A stretch of 58,229 bases of DNA from Oscillospiraceae bacterium. GTDB lineage: Bacteria; Bacillota; Clostridia; Oscillospirales; Oscillospiraceae. Numbering within the stretch: the first letter of the stretch is position 1; every line of letters starts with the position of its first letter. The notes below the pieces were generated by a model. It had not been told where the DNA came from. It searched no databases and saw only the letters and a program-made list of their open reading frames with translations. Where the stretch lies: assembly GCA_017412585.1 (NCBI GenBank), contig JAFPXK010000004.1, forward strand, positions 1 to 58,229, in the 5' to 3' direction. Both the position numbers and the translations under genes were made by a program. Below, piece after piece: positions 32,479 through 42,824 of this stretch.

Positions 32479-34875
32479 ATGGAAGACAATACGAGAATGA
32501 ACATACCGGTGGTCGCCCTGCGGGGCCTCACCGTTTTTCCCAACCAGACGCTGAGCTTTGACGTGGAGCGGGATATCAGCATTTTTGCCCTGGACCACGC
32601 TATGGAGTCGGACCGCCGTGTGTTTTTGGTGACCCAGCGGGAGATTTCCACCGCCAAGCCCACGGAGAGCGATTTGTATGCCATCGGCACCATCTGCCAC
32701 ATTTTACAGATCATCAAGACCTCCGAGACCACCCTGCGGGTGGTGGTGGAAGGGGAGACCCGGGCCAGAATGCGGCGGATGTGGCAGTCCAAGCCCTTTT
32801 TGCAGGCCAACGTGGAGCTGCTGGAGGAGGAATTTCCCGGCAGAGTCACCGCCCGGATGGAGGCGCTTTTGCGGCAGACGTACACCCTCATCGGAGAGTA
32901 TAAGGAAGTGGTCAGCAACCTGGACGACGATTTCTTTGCCGCTGTGCTGGATATGCGTGACCCTGGCGCACTGGCGGACTTTATCGCCCAGAACGTGACG
33001 CTGCGCCACGATGACCGCCAGCGGATTCTGGAGGAGCTGCATCCCACGAAGCGGCTGAATAAGGTCAACGATATTCTGGCCCATGAGCTGGAGGTGCTGA
33101 CCCTGGAGATGGAACTGGACCAGAAGGTGCGCCAGCGGGTGGGCCAGGTGCAGAAGGACATGATTCTGCGGGAGCAGATGAAGGTGCTGCAGCATGAGCT
33201 GGGGGACGACAAGGACGAGGAAATTGAGGAATATGAGGCCAAAATCCGGCAGATGAAGCTGCCGGAGGAGGTGCAGCAGCGGCTGATGAAAGAGGTGGAC
33301 CGCCTCAGCAAGCAGCCCTTCGGCAGCGCCGAGTCCTCGGTAATCCGCAATTATCTGGACGTGTGCCTGGATATGCCCTGGAATAAGAAAACCAGGGACC
33401 GGGCGGACGTGGCAAAGACCCGGGATATTCTGGACCGGGATCACTACGGCCTGGACAAGATGAAGGAGCGGATTCTGGAATACGTGGCGGTGCGGCAGAT
33501 CCACCCGGAAACCAAGGGGCAGATCATCTGCCTGGTGGGTCCTCCGGGAGTGGGCAAGACCTCCATCGCCATCTCTGTGGCCAAGGCCATGAACCGCAAG
33601 CTGGCCCGGCTGAGCCTGGGCGGCGTACGGGACGAGGCGGACATCCGGGGGCATCGGAAAACGTACATCGGCGCCATGCCCGGCCGCATCATCGACGCGC
33701 TGATCCACAGCGGGACCATGAATCCGCTGATGGTGCTGGACGAAATCGACAAGCTGGCCAGCGATATGCGGGGAGACCCCGCCAGCGCGCTGCTGGAGGT
33801 GCTGGACAGCGAGCAGAACTACGCTTTCCGGGACCATTTCCTGGAAATCCCCGTGGATTTGAGCAACGTGATGTTCATTACCACTGCCAACACCACGTCG
33901 ACCATTCCCCGTCCGCTGCTGGACCGCATGGAGGTCATTGAGCTCACCAGCTACACCGATGAGGAGAAGGTGCAGATCGCCAAGCGCCACCTGATCCCCA
34001 AGCAGCTCAAGGCCCACGGCCTTACGTCCCAGAAGCTGCGCATCAGCGACGGCGCGCTGCGGCTGATGATCAGCGGCTACACCCGGGAATCCGGCGTGCG
34101 CCTGCTGGAGCGGGAGATTCAGAAGCTGTGTCGAAAGGCGGCAATGCGGCTTGTAACAGGCGATGTAAAGTCTGTTGGCATTACAGAGAAAAACCTGAAG
34201 GATTACCTGGGCGTGGTGAAGTTCACTGACTCCGTCCACAGCACCAGGGATCAGGTGGGCGTGGTGAACGGCCTGGCCTGGACCGAGGTGGGCGGCGAGA
34301 TCCTGGAGGTGGAGGTCAACGTGATGGAGGGCGCCGGCAAGCTGGAGCTTACCGGCAACCTGGGGAACGTGATGCAGGAGAGCGCCAAGGCGGCCCTGTC
34401 CTGCCTGCGGAGCCGCTGGGAGGCCCTGGGCATCGAGAAGGATTTTTACAAGACGAAGGACATCCACATTCATTTCCCCGAGGGGGCTGTGCCCAAGGAC
34501 GGGCCCAGCGCCGGTATCGCCATCACCACCGCCATGCTGTCGGCGCTGACCGGCAGGCAGGTGCGGGGCACGGTGGCCATGACCGGCGAGGTGACGCTGC
34601 GGGGCCGGGTGCTGCCCATCGGCGGATTGAAGGAAAAGACTATGGCCGCACTGCGCAACGGTATGCGGACGGTAATCATCCCCAAGGACAACGAAAAGGA
34701 CCTGGAGGAGATCGACCAGACGGTGCGCAAGGCGCTGCGCTTCGTGCCGGTGGAGACGGTGGAGCAGGTGTTTGCCGCCGCGCTGGTGCCCCAGAGTAAG
34801 GCCGACGCCGTGGACCATCTGACCATTTTGGCCAAAGATGGGGAGAAGGGAGTGCGCCGTGGTCATCAACTTTAG
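32479..34875 (+). CDS. lon: ATP-dependent protease Lon (LonA type)
   Basis: Soluble AAA+ protease of 798 aa that degrades misfolded and regulatory proteins. The N-terminal substrate-binding domain opens with IPVVALRGLTVFPNQTLSF. Walker A is GPPGVGKTSIAI (around 357), and the C-terminal protease has catalytic Ser677 in PKDGPSAGIAI and Lys718 in GGLKEKTMAA. ATG 32479 follows AAGGAGA; longer in-frame extensions run back over the terminator and are unlikely. The stop lies 17 nt inside engB. Confidence 0.97.
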   Translation: MEDNTRMNIPVVALRGLTVFPNQTLSFDVERDISIFALDHAMESDRRVFLVTQREISTAKPTESDLYAIGTICHILQIIKTSETTLRVVVEGETRARMRRMWQSKPFLQANVELLEEEFPGRVTARMEALLRQTYTLIGEYKEVVSNLDDDFFAAVLDMRDPGALADFIAQNVTLRHDDRQRILEELHPTKRLNKVNDILAHELEVLTLEMELDQKVRQRVGQVQKDMILREQMKVLQHELGDDKDEEIEEYEAKIRQMKLPEEVQQRLMKEVDRLSKQPFGSAESSVIRNYLDVCLDMPWNKKTRDRADVAKTRDILDRDHYGLDKMKERILEYVAVRQIHPETKGQIICLVGPPGVGKTSIAISVAKAMNRKLARLSLGGVRDEADIRGHRKTYIGAMPGRIIDALIHSGTMNPLMVLDEIDKLASDMRGDPASALLEVLDSEQNYAFRDHFLEIPVDLSNVMFITTANTTSTIPRPLLDRMEVIELTSYTDEEKVQIAKRHLIPKQLKAHGLTSQKLRISDGALRLMISGYTRESGVRLLEREIQKLCRKAAMRLVTGDVKSVGITEKNLKDYLGVVKFTDSVHSTRDQVGVVNGLAWTEVGGEILEVEVNVMEGAGKLELTGNLGNVMQESAKAALSCLRSRWEALGIEKDFYKTKDIHIHFPEGAVPKDGPSAGIAITTAMLSALTGRQVRGTVAMTGEVTLRGRVLPIGGLKEKTMAALRNGMRTVIIPKDNEKDLEEIDQTVRKALRFVPVETVEQVFAAALVPQSKADAVDHLTILAKDGEKGVRRGHQL

Positions 34876-35446
34876 CCAGGCGGAGTTTCGCCTGTCCGCC
34901 GTGAAGCCCCAGAGCTTTGTGCGGGACGGACGGCCACAGGTCACCTTCGCGGGCCGATCCAATGTGGGCAAATCCTCGGTGATCAACCGCCTTCTGAACC
35001 GGAAAAATTTCGCCCGGGTGGGGGCTACCCCCGGCAAAACCAGCCAGATCAACTACTTCCTCATTGACAGGAAGATTTACTTTACAGACCTGCCGGGATA
35101 TGGCTACGCTAAGGTTTCCCAAGCGGAAAAGGACCGTTGGGGCAAGCTGATGGAGGCGTATTTTGCCGAGGAGGGACTCATCACCCTGGGGGTGCTGATC
35201 GTGGACGCCCGGCACAAGCCCACCGCCGACGACGTGACCATGCGGGAGTGGTTCCGGGGGGCGGCGTGCCCGTTGATCGTGGTGGCCAACAAGCTGGACA
35301 AGCTGAAAAAGAGCGAGGTGGAGCCCAACCTGGCGGTGATTCGCCAGACGCTGGACCTGGGAGAGTCGGACTTGCTGATTCCCTTCTCCGCCGAGAAGGG
35401 CACGGGGAAAACCGAGCTTTTAAGCGCCATTTCGCAGCTTTGCTGA
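34859..35446 (+). CDS. engB: Ribosome biogenesis GTP-binding protein EngB (YsxC)
   Basis: Small essential GTPase for 50S assembly, 195 aa. G1 is GRSNVGKSSVINRLL, G2 TPGKTSQ, G3 DLPGYGYAKVS and G4 NKLDKLKKSE. GTG 34859 is preferred (GGGAG 6 nt upstream; gives the usual VINFSQAEF start); an ATG at 34838 would add seven residues. It overlaps lon by 17 nt, the same lon-engB order as in B. subtilis. Confidence 0.95.
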   Translation: MVINFSQAEFRLSAVKPQSFVRDGRPQVTFAGRSNVGKSSVINRLLNRKNFARVGATPGKTSQINYFLIDRKIYFTDLPGYGYAKVSQAEKDRWGKLMEAYFAEEGLITLGVLIVDARHKPTADDVTMREWFRGAACPLIVVANKLDKLKKSEVEPNLAVIRQTLDLGESDLLIPFSAEKGTGKTELLSAISQLC

Positions 35447-35456
35447 ATAGCATACG

Positions 35457-35487
35457 GCCTTCCGTCTTTGCGGGCGGAAGGCTTTTT
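35457..35487 (+). terminator. Terminator after engB
   Basis: An 8-bp GCCTTCCG/CGGAAGGC stem (35457-35464/35475-35482) followed by TTTTT, ending the tig-engB block. Confidence 0.8.
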
Positions 35488-35528
35488 CTATTTTATTGAA
35501 AATAGTAGTAGCTTTTTGAAATGGAGTA

Positions 35529-35537
35529 TGATATAAT
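35529..35537 (+). promoter_or_regulatory. Extended -10 promoter of pckA
   Basis: TGATATAAT (TGN-TATAAT) at 35529-35537 with no good -35, a typical extended -10. The leader then forms a 7-bp hairpin (35555-35561/35568-35574) before the AGGAGG of pckA. Confidence 0.6.
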
Positions 35538-35600
35538 TCTAACAATCTCATATAAGGGAAGTTTCGGCTTCCCTAAGATAGTATCATAGGAGGTATTCCC

Positions 35601-37166
<1,566 letters not shown>

Positions 37167-37202
37167 GGGCTTTTGGGATTGCGGACAGTATCTGCTGAAT
37201 TG

Positions 37203-37235
37203 AAAATGCCGCAGGCGAAAGCCTGCGGCATTTTT
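37203..37235. terminator. Bidirectional terminator between pckA and the aldolase gene
   Basis: A 14-bp perfect stem (37203-37216/37221-37234) with a GAAA tetraloop and A/T tracts on both sides; it serves pckA and, less directly, the convergent aldolase gene. Confidence 0.9.
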
Positions 37236-37300
37236 GCGCACATTTTGGGAACAGGCGGAACAATTTGAAACGGGATTCCGTCTATTGTTAGGAAATCGCT

Positions 37301-38344
37301 TCAGCGGTTATGCAGGGCATTGACTGCCTGGCGGAGGGCGTCTACCTGTTCCTGGGTGGTGGCCCAGCTGGCGCAGAAGCGGACGCCGCTGTGGGTCTCA
37401 TCCACCCGCTGCCAATACTCGTAGCCGAAGTCCTTGCCCAGGATGGCCAATTCTGCATCGGGAAGGATGGGGTACTGCTGGTTGGTGGGGGAGTCGAACA
37501 GCAGAGGATAGCCGTTGGACGTGAATATGTCACGGATCTGGTGGGCCATGACGATGGCGTTGCGGGCGATTTTGGTATATAAATCGTCGGTGAAGAGGGC
37601 GTCGAACTGGACGCCCAGCAGGCGGCCCTTGGCGATCATGGCACCCCGCTGCTTCATAATGGGTCGGAAGCCTTTTTTCAAGGCATCGTTGAAGATGACC
37701 ACTGCTTCACCGAACAGCAGGCCCACCTTGGTGCCGCCGATATACATGACGTCGCACAGGCTGGGCAGGTCGGTGAGGGTCAGGTCGCACTCGTCCGAGG
37801 CCAGGGCGTAGCCCAGGCGGGCGCCGTCGATGAACAGGTACAGGCCGCAGCGGCGGCAGGTGTCATAAATCTCCTGCAGCTCCGACTTGGAATACAGTGT
37901 GCCGCCCTCGGTGGGATAGGAGATATACACCATGCCGGGGTAGACGATGTGCTCCACGCTCTCGTCGTTGTGATGCCAGACCACATAGTCCGCAATCTGG
38001 CGGGCGGTGATTTTACCGTCGGAGGTGGGCAGGGTGATGACCTTATGGCCGGTGGACTCGATGGCGCCGGTCTCGTGGCAGTTGATGTGGCCGGAGACGG
38101 CGGAGAGAACGCCCTGATAGGGACGCAGCACGGAGGCGATAACGGTGGTGTTGGTCTGGGTGCCGCCCACCAGGAAGTGGACGTGGGCCTGGGGGGCCTG
38201 CAGGGCGGCTTTGATTTTCTCACGGGCCCGGGCGCAGTATGCATCTTCGCCGTAGCCGATGGTCTGCACCATATTGGTGTCGATTAGCGCCTGCAGGACT
38301 TTGGGATGGGCGCCTTCCAGATAGTCGCTGTTGAAATGGATCAT
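37301..38344 (-). CDS. Low-specificity threonine aldolase-like PLP enzyme
   Basis: PLP-dependent fold-type I enzyme of the beta-eliminating lyase/threonine aldolase family, 347 aa; expected to split L-threonine or allo-threonine into glycine and acetaldehyde. FNSDYLEGAHPKVLQAL, GYGEDAYCARAREKI, FLVGGTQTNTTVIAS and FIDGARLGYAL are characteristic; the PLP lysine is in YIGGTKVGLLFGEA. It is a single-gene unit, divergent from the sortase gene with about 130 bp between starts. Confidence 0.9.
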   Translation of the reverse strand: MIHFNSDYLEGAHPKVLQALIDTNMVQTIGYGEDAYCARAREKIKAALQAPQAHVHFLVGGTQTNTTVIASVLRPYQGVLSAVSGHINCHETGAIESTGHKVITLPTSDGKITARQIADYVVWHHNDESVEHIVYPGMVYISYPTEGGTLYSKSELQEIYDTCRRCGLYLFIDGARLGYALASDECDLTLTDLPSLCDVMYIGGTKVGLLFGEAVVIFNDALKKGFRPIMKQRGAMIAKGRLLGVQFDALFTDDLYTKIARNAIVMAHQIRDIFTSNGYPLLFDSPTNQQYPILPDAELAILGKDFGYEYWQRVDETHSGVRFCASWATTQEQVDALRQAVNALHNR

Positions 38345-38376
38345 CGTGTGACACTCCCTTTCCGTTTGATAGCAAT

Positions 38377-38405
38377 AGTTTACAGCACGTTCATGAAATA
38401 GTCAA
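38377..38405 (-). promoter_or_regulatory. Sigma-A promoter of the threonine aldolase-like gene
   Basis: TTGACT (complement of 38400-38405) and TAAACT (complement of 38377-38382) with 17-bp spacing on the minus strand. Confidence 0.65.
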
Positions 38406-38424
38406 AGAGTTTTGGCTCTTTGGC

Positions 38425-38453
38425 TTGCATTATAGGAAAAAATCTGATAGAAT
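38425..38453 (+). promoter_or_regulatory. Sigma-A promoter of the sortase gene
   Basis: TTGCAT (38425-38430) and TAGAAT (38448-38453), 17-bp spacer. It lies back to back with the aldolase promoter, 20 bp apart. Confidence 0.65.
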
Positions 38454-38476
38454 AACTCGGTCAAGGAGGCGACTAC

Positions 38477-39373
38477 ATGAGTAGAGAAATGGATCGTGAG
38501 CAGGAGGCACCTCGCCGCCGCTCCCACAGAAGAAAGAGAAACAGCAGCAGGCTGCTGTATTATATTGTTCTGATTGTTTTACTGGCTGTTCTGGTGTTTT
38601 CCGCCGGGAAGATCGTCAGCTATCTGAGCCAGCAGAGGGCCAGCGAGAATGAGCAGCAGAACCTGATTGATGAGTTCGTTACCCCCGGCAACACGGAGAG
38701 CCAGCAGGGCGAGCAGACGGGGGAGGACACCCAGGGTGAGGGGGACAATACCGCCTCTGAGGGTGACAGCCAGAGCGACACGGAAAAGACGCCTGAGCCT
38801 GTTTATGTGCCGGAGCCGGATACCATTACCGTGGATATTGCCGGGCTGAAGGCCAAATATCCCGATGTGAAGGGCTACATCTACTGCGCCAACACCGGCA
38901 TCAGCTATGCCATCGTCAAGGGCAGCGACAACAGCTTCTATCTGGATCACGGCATCGACGGCAGCAGCAACAACAACGGCGCCATCTTCATTGAGACCCT
39001 GTGCGACGCCAACTTCGGCAGCCAGAACACCATTATTTACGGCCACCACATGAAGTCCGGCCGGATGTTCGCGCCGCTGGAGAAGTACAAGAGCCAGAGC
39101 TATTACGACGCACACCCCTATATGTATATCTACACCGAGAGCCAGAACTACCGTATCGATCTGTTCGCCGGCTGCGTGGTGGAGGGGGATGCGGATATCT
39201 ACGCCACCTCTGTCAGCGCTGACGTTCTGGCTAACTACGTGGCCAAGTCCACCTTTAAGTCCAAGATCGGCACGCCCACAGGTAAAATTGTGACGCTGTC
39301 CACCTGCGACTATACCTCCGGGTACAGCGATCCCCGGTACGTGGTGCTGGGCCAGTTGGTGCCTATTGACTGA
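38477..39373 (+). CDS. Class B sortase
   Basis: Cell-wall transpeptidase that anchors surface proteins, 298 aa. A very basic cytoplasmic start (residues 11-25) precedes one transmembrane segment (about 26-50), an acidic Gln/Glu/Ser-rich linker (55-115) and the sortase domain. The active site is visible: His190 in IIYGHHMKSGRMF, Cys277 in TLSTCDYTSG and Arg287 in DPRYVV. The extra N-terminal helix and TLSTCDY form are class B features. No substrate with a sorting signal is encoded in the window. Confidence 0.92.
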   Translation: MSREMDREQEAPRRRSHRRKRNSSRLLYYIVLIVLLAVLVFSAGKIVSYLSQQRASENEQQNLIDEFVTPGNTESQQGEQTGEDTQGEGDNTASEGDSQSDTEKTPEPVYVPEPDTITVDIAGLKAKYPDVKGYIYCANTGISYAIVKGSDNSFYLDHGIDGSSNNNGAIFIETLCDANFGSQNTIIYGHHMKSGRMFAPLEKYKSQSYYDAHPYMYIYTESQNYRIDLFAGCVVEGDADIYATSVSADVLANYVAKSTFKSKIGTPTGKIVTLSTCDYTSGYSDPRYVVLGQLVPID

Positions 39374-39388
39374 TGCTATTGCAAACAG

Positions 39389-39419
39389 GAGAGACCGCCC
39401 GCAGGGCGGTCTCTCTTTT
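39389..39419 (+). terminator. Terminator of the sortase gene
   Basis: A 12-bp perfect stem (39389-39400/39404-39415), GCA loop, TTTT tail. Confidence 0.9.
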
Positions 39420-39476
39420 GCCCTGGCAGGGCGGAAAGGTGAGAGGAAATATTTTTGAAAAAATGAAAAAAATATC

Positions 39477-39505
39477 TTGCTTTTTCGTTAACAGCATGGT
39501 ATTAT
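39477..39505 (+). promoter_or_regulatory. Sigma-A promoter of tRNA-Arg
   Basis: TTGCTT (39477-39482) and TATTAT (39500-39505), 17-bp spacer, 24 bp before the mature tRNA. Confidence 0.75.
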
Positions 39506-39529
39506 GTTTAAGCTGTCTGAGAGAGACAT

Positions 39530-39606
39530 GCGCCGTTAGCTCAGCTGGATAGAGCGTCTGGCTACGGACCAGAAGGCCGGGGGTTCGAATCCCTCACGGC
39601 GTGCCA
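39530..39606 (+). tRNA. tRNA-Arg (anticodon ACG)
   Basis: A 77-nt gene with encoded CCA. The acceptor stem GCGCCGT/ACGGCGT starts with a G:T pair; the anticodon stem CTGG/CCAG frames the loop with ACG; the T-arm has GGTTCGAATCC. ACG would be modified to ICG and read CGU, CGC and CGA. Confidence 0.95.
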
Positions 39607-39637
39607 AAAACCGACGTGTGCAAACACGTCGGTTTTT
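39606..39637 (+). terminator. Terminator of tRNA-Arg
   Basis: A 14-bp perfect stem (39606-39619/39624-39637) with GCAA loop and T5 tail, directly at the tRNA 3' end. Confidence 0.92.
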
Positions 39638-39663
39638 GTTTATGTGCTATGGCGAGGTGTGCT

Positions 39664-40800
39664 ATGTTCAACGTACATGATATTTCGAGAGACGCGTTTA
39701 TGCTCCACGGGCCCCTGGCCCACCACGGCTACGACTGGTGGTGGCACTCCTTTACGGCCCAGGATGCGGAAACCGGCGAGGACAAGCCGTTCTTTATTGA
39801 GTTTTTTATCTGTAATCCCGCTCTGGCAGAGGCGGCGCCTGTGCTGGGCCAGCTGCCGGAGAACAGAGAGGCCGGGAAGCGGCCATCGTATCTGATGGTG
39901 AAGGTGGGCACCTGGGGACAGGGGAAATGCCAGCTGCATCGGTTCTTTTCGCTGCAGCAAACCCGCATACACGGCAGCGCGCCCTACGAGGTGGAGGCTG
40001 CTGACTGCTACGCCTCAGAGACAGCGCTGCGGGGCAGTGTGACCGTGACGCCCCAGGAGGCGGCAGCCCACCCGGAGTGGATGTGCGACGCCGGTGAAAT
40101 GCAGTGGGATTTGCGCCTTGACAAGCAGGTGGCGTTTAACGTGGGATACGGCGCCAGCCGACCGCTGCGGGACGCGGAGGCCTTTGCCATGTACTGGCAC
40201 GCCGAGGGCATGAAAACGGTGTTCAGCGGCACGGTGACGTGCAACGGACGGCGCTATCTCGTAACGCCGGAGAAGAGCTTCGGCTACGCCGACAAGAACT
40301 GGGGCCGAGACTTTACATCCCCCTGGGTATGGCTGTCCTCCAACTGCCTGAAAAGCAAAAAAACGGGGAAGCTGCTGACCAACAGCGTCTTTGACATCGG
40401 CGGCGGCCGACCCAAAATCTATTTCGTGCCGCTGGATCGGCGACTGCTGGGCGTGTTCTACTATGAGGGAAGGGAATATGATTTTAACTTCTCCCACGTA
40501 TGGCTGAACGTAAAGACGGCATTCTCCTTTGACGAGCAGGAGGAGCTGGTACACTGGCACGTGCGCCAGGAGAACCGGGAGGCTGCCATGGAGACGGACG
40601 TGTTCTGCCGGAAGGAGGACATGTTGCTGGTGAACTATGAGGCGCCGGACGGCGCGAAGAAGCACAACCGCCTTTGGAACGGCGGCAACGGCTGGGGCAC
40701 GGTGAAGCTCTACCACAGGGGAGAGGGCCAGTGGCAGCTTGCGGACGAGGTGGAGGCTACCCATATCGGTTGCGAATACGGAGAATACGATGAAGTATAA
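39664..40800 (+). CDS. Tocopherol cyclase-like (CrtC/lipocalin-like) protein
   Basis: A protein of 378 aa, rich in Trp, His and aromatic residues, without signal peptide. The segments HGPLAHHGYDWWWHSFTAQD, SFGYADKNWGRDFTSPWVWL and KLLTNSVFDIGGGRPK resemble the repeated beta-barrel motifs of the tocopherol cyclase/hydroxyneurosporene dehydratase-like superfamily. There are no other tocopherol or carotenoid genes nearby and the organism type does not make tocopherol, so the substrate is unknown. GAGGTG stands 4 nt before ATG 39664. It overlaps the next gene by 11 nt, suggesting joint work with that membrane protein. Confidence 0.65.
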   Translation: MFNVHDISRDAFMLHGPLAHHGYDWWWHSFTAQDAETGEDKPFFIEFFICNPALAEAAPVLGQLPENREAGKRPSYLMVKVGTWGQGKCQLHRFFSLQQTRIHGSAPYEVEAADCYASETALRGSVTVTPQEAAAHPEWMCDAGEMQWDLRLDKQVAFNVGYGASRPLRDAEAFAMYWHAEGMKTVFSGTVTCNGRRYLVTPEKSFGYADKNWGRDFTSPWVWLSSNCLKSKKTGKLLTNSVFDIGGGRPKIYFVPLDRRLLGVFYYEGREYDFNFSHVWLNVKTAFSFDEQEELVHWHVRQENREAAMETDVFCRKEDMLLVNYEAPDGAKKHNRLWNGGNGWGTVKLYHRGEGQWQLADEVEATHIGCEYGEYDEV

Positions 40801-41194
40801 ACACACCAACCGACTGGGATTCTGGCTGGGCTTTGTGGATTTCTTTACAGCGGGTCTTTTCTTCCTGCTCTACATGCCCCTGGGCGGCTTGCAGCGGGAG
40901 CTGGAAGAGGTGCTGGGACACAGAATCATGCCCTACTGGCAGGCGTACCTGCTGGGCATTCCTACGCTGTTCATTTACCCGCTGGTGTGGATGGCGAAGA
41001 TCGCAGAGGAGTTGAAGTGTAAAGCAATAGCACTTCACATTGAAGGTCCCTACACGTCCTGGCGTCACATGTTCTGGTGGAATATACTGGGCTGCCTGTG
41101 CTTTGGGCCCATGATCGCCACCAGCCGTTTTTTTGACACGCTGAACCGTGTGGAGCGGGATCTGAACCGCGAAGGAGTCATTTTCAGCGATTAG
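40790..41194 (+). CDS. Small membrane protein, DUF4234-like
   Basis: A protein of 134 aa with three to four hydrophobic segments (about 10-30, 48-70, 95-115). LGFWLGFVDFFTAGLFFLLY and the following charged LQRELEEVLG helix recall DUF4234 proteins, which have a WFY-rich membrane start followed by a charged helix; the match is by eye and weak. ATG 40790 lies inside the end of the tocopherol-cyclase-like gene, so translation is coupled. Function unknown. Confidence 0.55.
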   Translation: MKYKHTNRLGFWLGFVDFFTAGLFFLLYMPLGGLQRELEEVLGHRIMPYWQAYLLGIPTLFIYPLVWMAKIAEELKCKAIALHIEGPYTSWRHMFWWNILGCLCFGPMIATSRFFDTLNRVERDLNREGVIFSD

Positions 41195-41239
41195 CGGCTG
41201 AAAAGGAGACGTTTTTTCGGGTAACGTGTAAAAATATAG

Positions 41240-41268
41240 TTGTCAGAGGTCGAAATCTGTGGTATTTT
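41240..41268 (+). promoter_or_regulatory. Sigma-A promoter of the DivIVA-like gene
   Basis: TTGTCA (41240-41245) and TATTTT (41263-41268), 17-bp spacer, about 38 bp before the start codon. Confidence 0.6.
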
Positions 41269-41305
41269 ATGGGGTAGAGAATCGTTTGCCGGGAGGGTAT
41301 GGGCT

Positions 41306-41881
41306 ATGAGTCAAAATTTTAAGACCTGTGTGTTCGGCGGTTTCGACAAGCAGGACGTGGTGTCCTATCTGGAGGAGCAGGCCAAGCAGCACGCCGACGA
41401 GGTGGCCGCGCTGCAGCAGGATAAGTCTGACCTCCGGGACAAGCTGAAGGAGCTGGCTTCTGCCTGTGAGATGCTGCGGGAGCGGGCTGACCGGCTGGAG
41501 CGGGCCGAGAACGAGGTGCTGACGCTGCGGGGCCAGGTGGCGGCGCTGACGGAACAGTGCAGCGACCTGCAGGCGGCCTATAATCGCTGCAAGGGCCCTG
41601 CGGAGGAGTATGAGAAGCTGCGGGACCACATCGCGGAGATCGAAATCAGCGCCCACAAGCGGACGGAGGAGTTCCGGGCCAAGGCCATTGACCAGCTGCG
41701 CTCCATGGTAGCCCAGCAGCGGGATTGGTGCGGCCGGGAGCGTCAGCGCTACGACATCGTGCAGCAGGACGTGCTGCAGAAGCTGCAGCAGGCCCAGAAC
41801 ATGGTGGAGAGTGAAAGCGGCTCCGCCTTTGACCAGATGCTGGCGGGCCTCCAGGCGTTTGAGGACGGGCTGGAGAAATAA
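41306..41881 (+). CDS. DivIVA-like coiled-coil protein
   Basis: A protein of 191 aa. The N-terminus FKTCVFGGFDKQDVVSYLEE matches the DivIVA membrane-binding start (F..GGFDxxxVxxYL), and residues about 25-110 are an almost unbroken coiled coil with regular Leu/Ala heptads. Such proteins sit at curved membrane and organise division or polar growth. ATG 41306 follows GGGAGG by 9 nt; upstream in-frame TTG starts have no ribosome-binding site. It is a single-gene unit with its own promoter and terminator. Confidence 0.75.
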   Translation: MSQNFKTCVFGGFDKQDVVSYLEEQAKQHADEVAALQQDKSDLRDKLKELASACEMLRERADRLERAENEVLTLRGQVAALTEQCSDLQAAYNRCKGPAEEYEKLRDHIAEIEISAHKRTEEFRAKAIDQLRSMVAQQRDWCGRERQRYDIVQQDVLQKLQQAQNMVESESGSAFDQMLAGLQAFEDGLEK

Positions 41882-41905
41882 TTGTCCGGTTTGATGCACA
41901 TAAGG

Positions 41906-41935
41906 AAAACCCCACTTCTGAGGAAGTGGGGTTTT
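41906..41935. terminator. Bidirectional terminator between the DivIVA-like gene and sdaAA
   Basis: A 13-bp perfect stem (41906-41918/41923-41935) with A4 and T4 flanks and a TGAG loop; both convergent genes end within 25 bp of it. Confidence 0.9.
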
Positions 41936-41951
41936 GGTTTTGCCATAAGCA

Positions 41952-42824
41952 TTACAGGCGGCGCATGCTGTCCTTGACGGCACGGCCGGTGGGGGTGTTG
42001 GCCAGGCCGCCCAGGGCGGTCTCCCGGTACTCCACCGGCATGTGGCGGCCCACCTCGCCCATGGCCTCGATGACCTCATCCACGGGGACAAAGCTCTCGA
42101 TGCCGGCCATGGCCATATCGGCGGCGCTGACGGCGTTGACGGCGCCGATGACGTTGCGTTTGACGCAGGGTACCTCCACAAGGCCGGCAATGGGGTCACA
42201 GACCAGGCCCATCAGATTGGCCAGAGCCATGGCCACCGCGTGGGCGGCGGTTTCATCGCTGCCGCCCCGGAGCTTCACCAGGGCGGCTGCCGCCATACCG
42301 GAGGCGGTGCCGATCTCCGCCTGGCAGCCGCCGGAGGCGCCGGCGATGCAGGCTTTTTTGGCGATGACGATGCCCACGCCGCTGGCTACGTACAAGGCCT
42401 CCAAAATCTGGCGCTGCGTGATGTCGTAATTCTTCACCAGGGGGAGCATGACGGCGGGCATAACGCCGCAGGCGCCGGCGGTGGGACAGGCCACGATGCG
42501 GCGCATACAGGCGTTGGACTCGGCCATGGACAGAGCTTCGGCAATCACCTCGCTGACATAGCCGCCGCTGAGGGCTTCGCCCCGGAAATTATACTGGCGC
42601 ATTTTCATGCCGTCACCGCCCACCAGGCCGCTGACGCTCTTGCGGGTGCCGGTATAGGCGTCCGCCGCATCCTGCATGGCCATCCAGGTGGTCAGCATCT
42701 TGGCCATGGAGGCCTCGCGGGTGACCTGCCGCTCCTCCATGTCCGCCTGCAGCACCACCTCCCAGAAGGAGGTGCCGGAGGCGTTGGCCTCATCCAGGAT
42801 TTCACGAATGGAATCAAGTGCCAT
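41952..42824 (-). CDS. sdaAA: L-serine dehydratase, alpha subunit (iron-sulfur type)
   Basis: Catalytic [4Fe-4S] subunit turning L-serine into pyruvate and ammonia, 290 aa. Cysteines in CMRRIVACPTAGACG and CIAGASGGCQAEIG are the cluster and substrate region of the family. The start MALDSIREILDEA (ATG at 42822-42824) follows GGAGG; the frame runs further upstream only as shadow. The gene overlaps the end of sdaAB by 11 nt, and both form one minus-strand unit. Confidence 0.95.
   Translation of the reverse strand: MALDSIREILDEANASGTSFWEVVLQADMEERQVTREASMAKMLTTWMAMQDAADAYTGTRKSVSGLVGGDGMKMRQYNFRGEALSGGYVSEVIAEALSMAESNACMRRIVACPTAGACGVMPAVMLPLVKNYDITQRQILEALYVASGVGIVIAKKACIAGASGGCQAEIGTASGMAAAALVKLRGGSDETAAHAVAMALANLMGLVCDPIAGLVEVPCVKRNVIGAVNAVSAADMAMAGIESFVPVDEVIEAMGEVGRHMPVEYRETALGGLANTPTGRAVKDSMRRL

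Noticed and set aside
32704-35052. A 782-codon minus-strand open frame
   Set aside because: It is antisense to lon, which is unambiguous.
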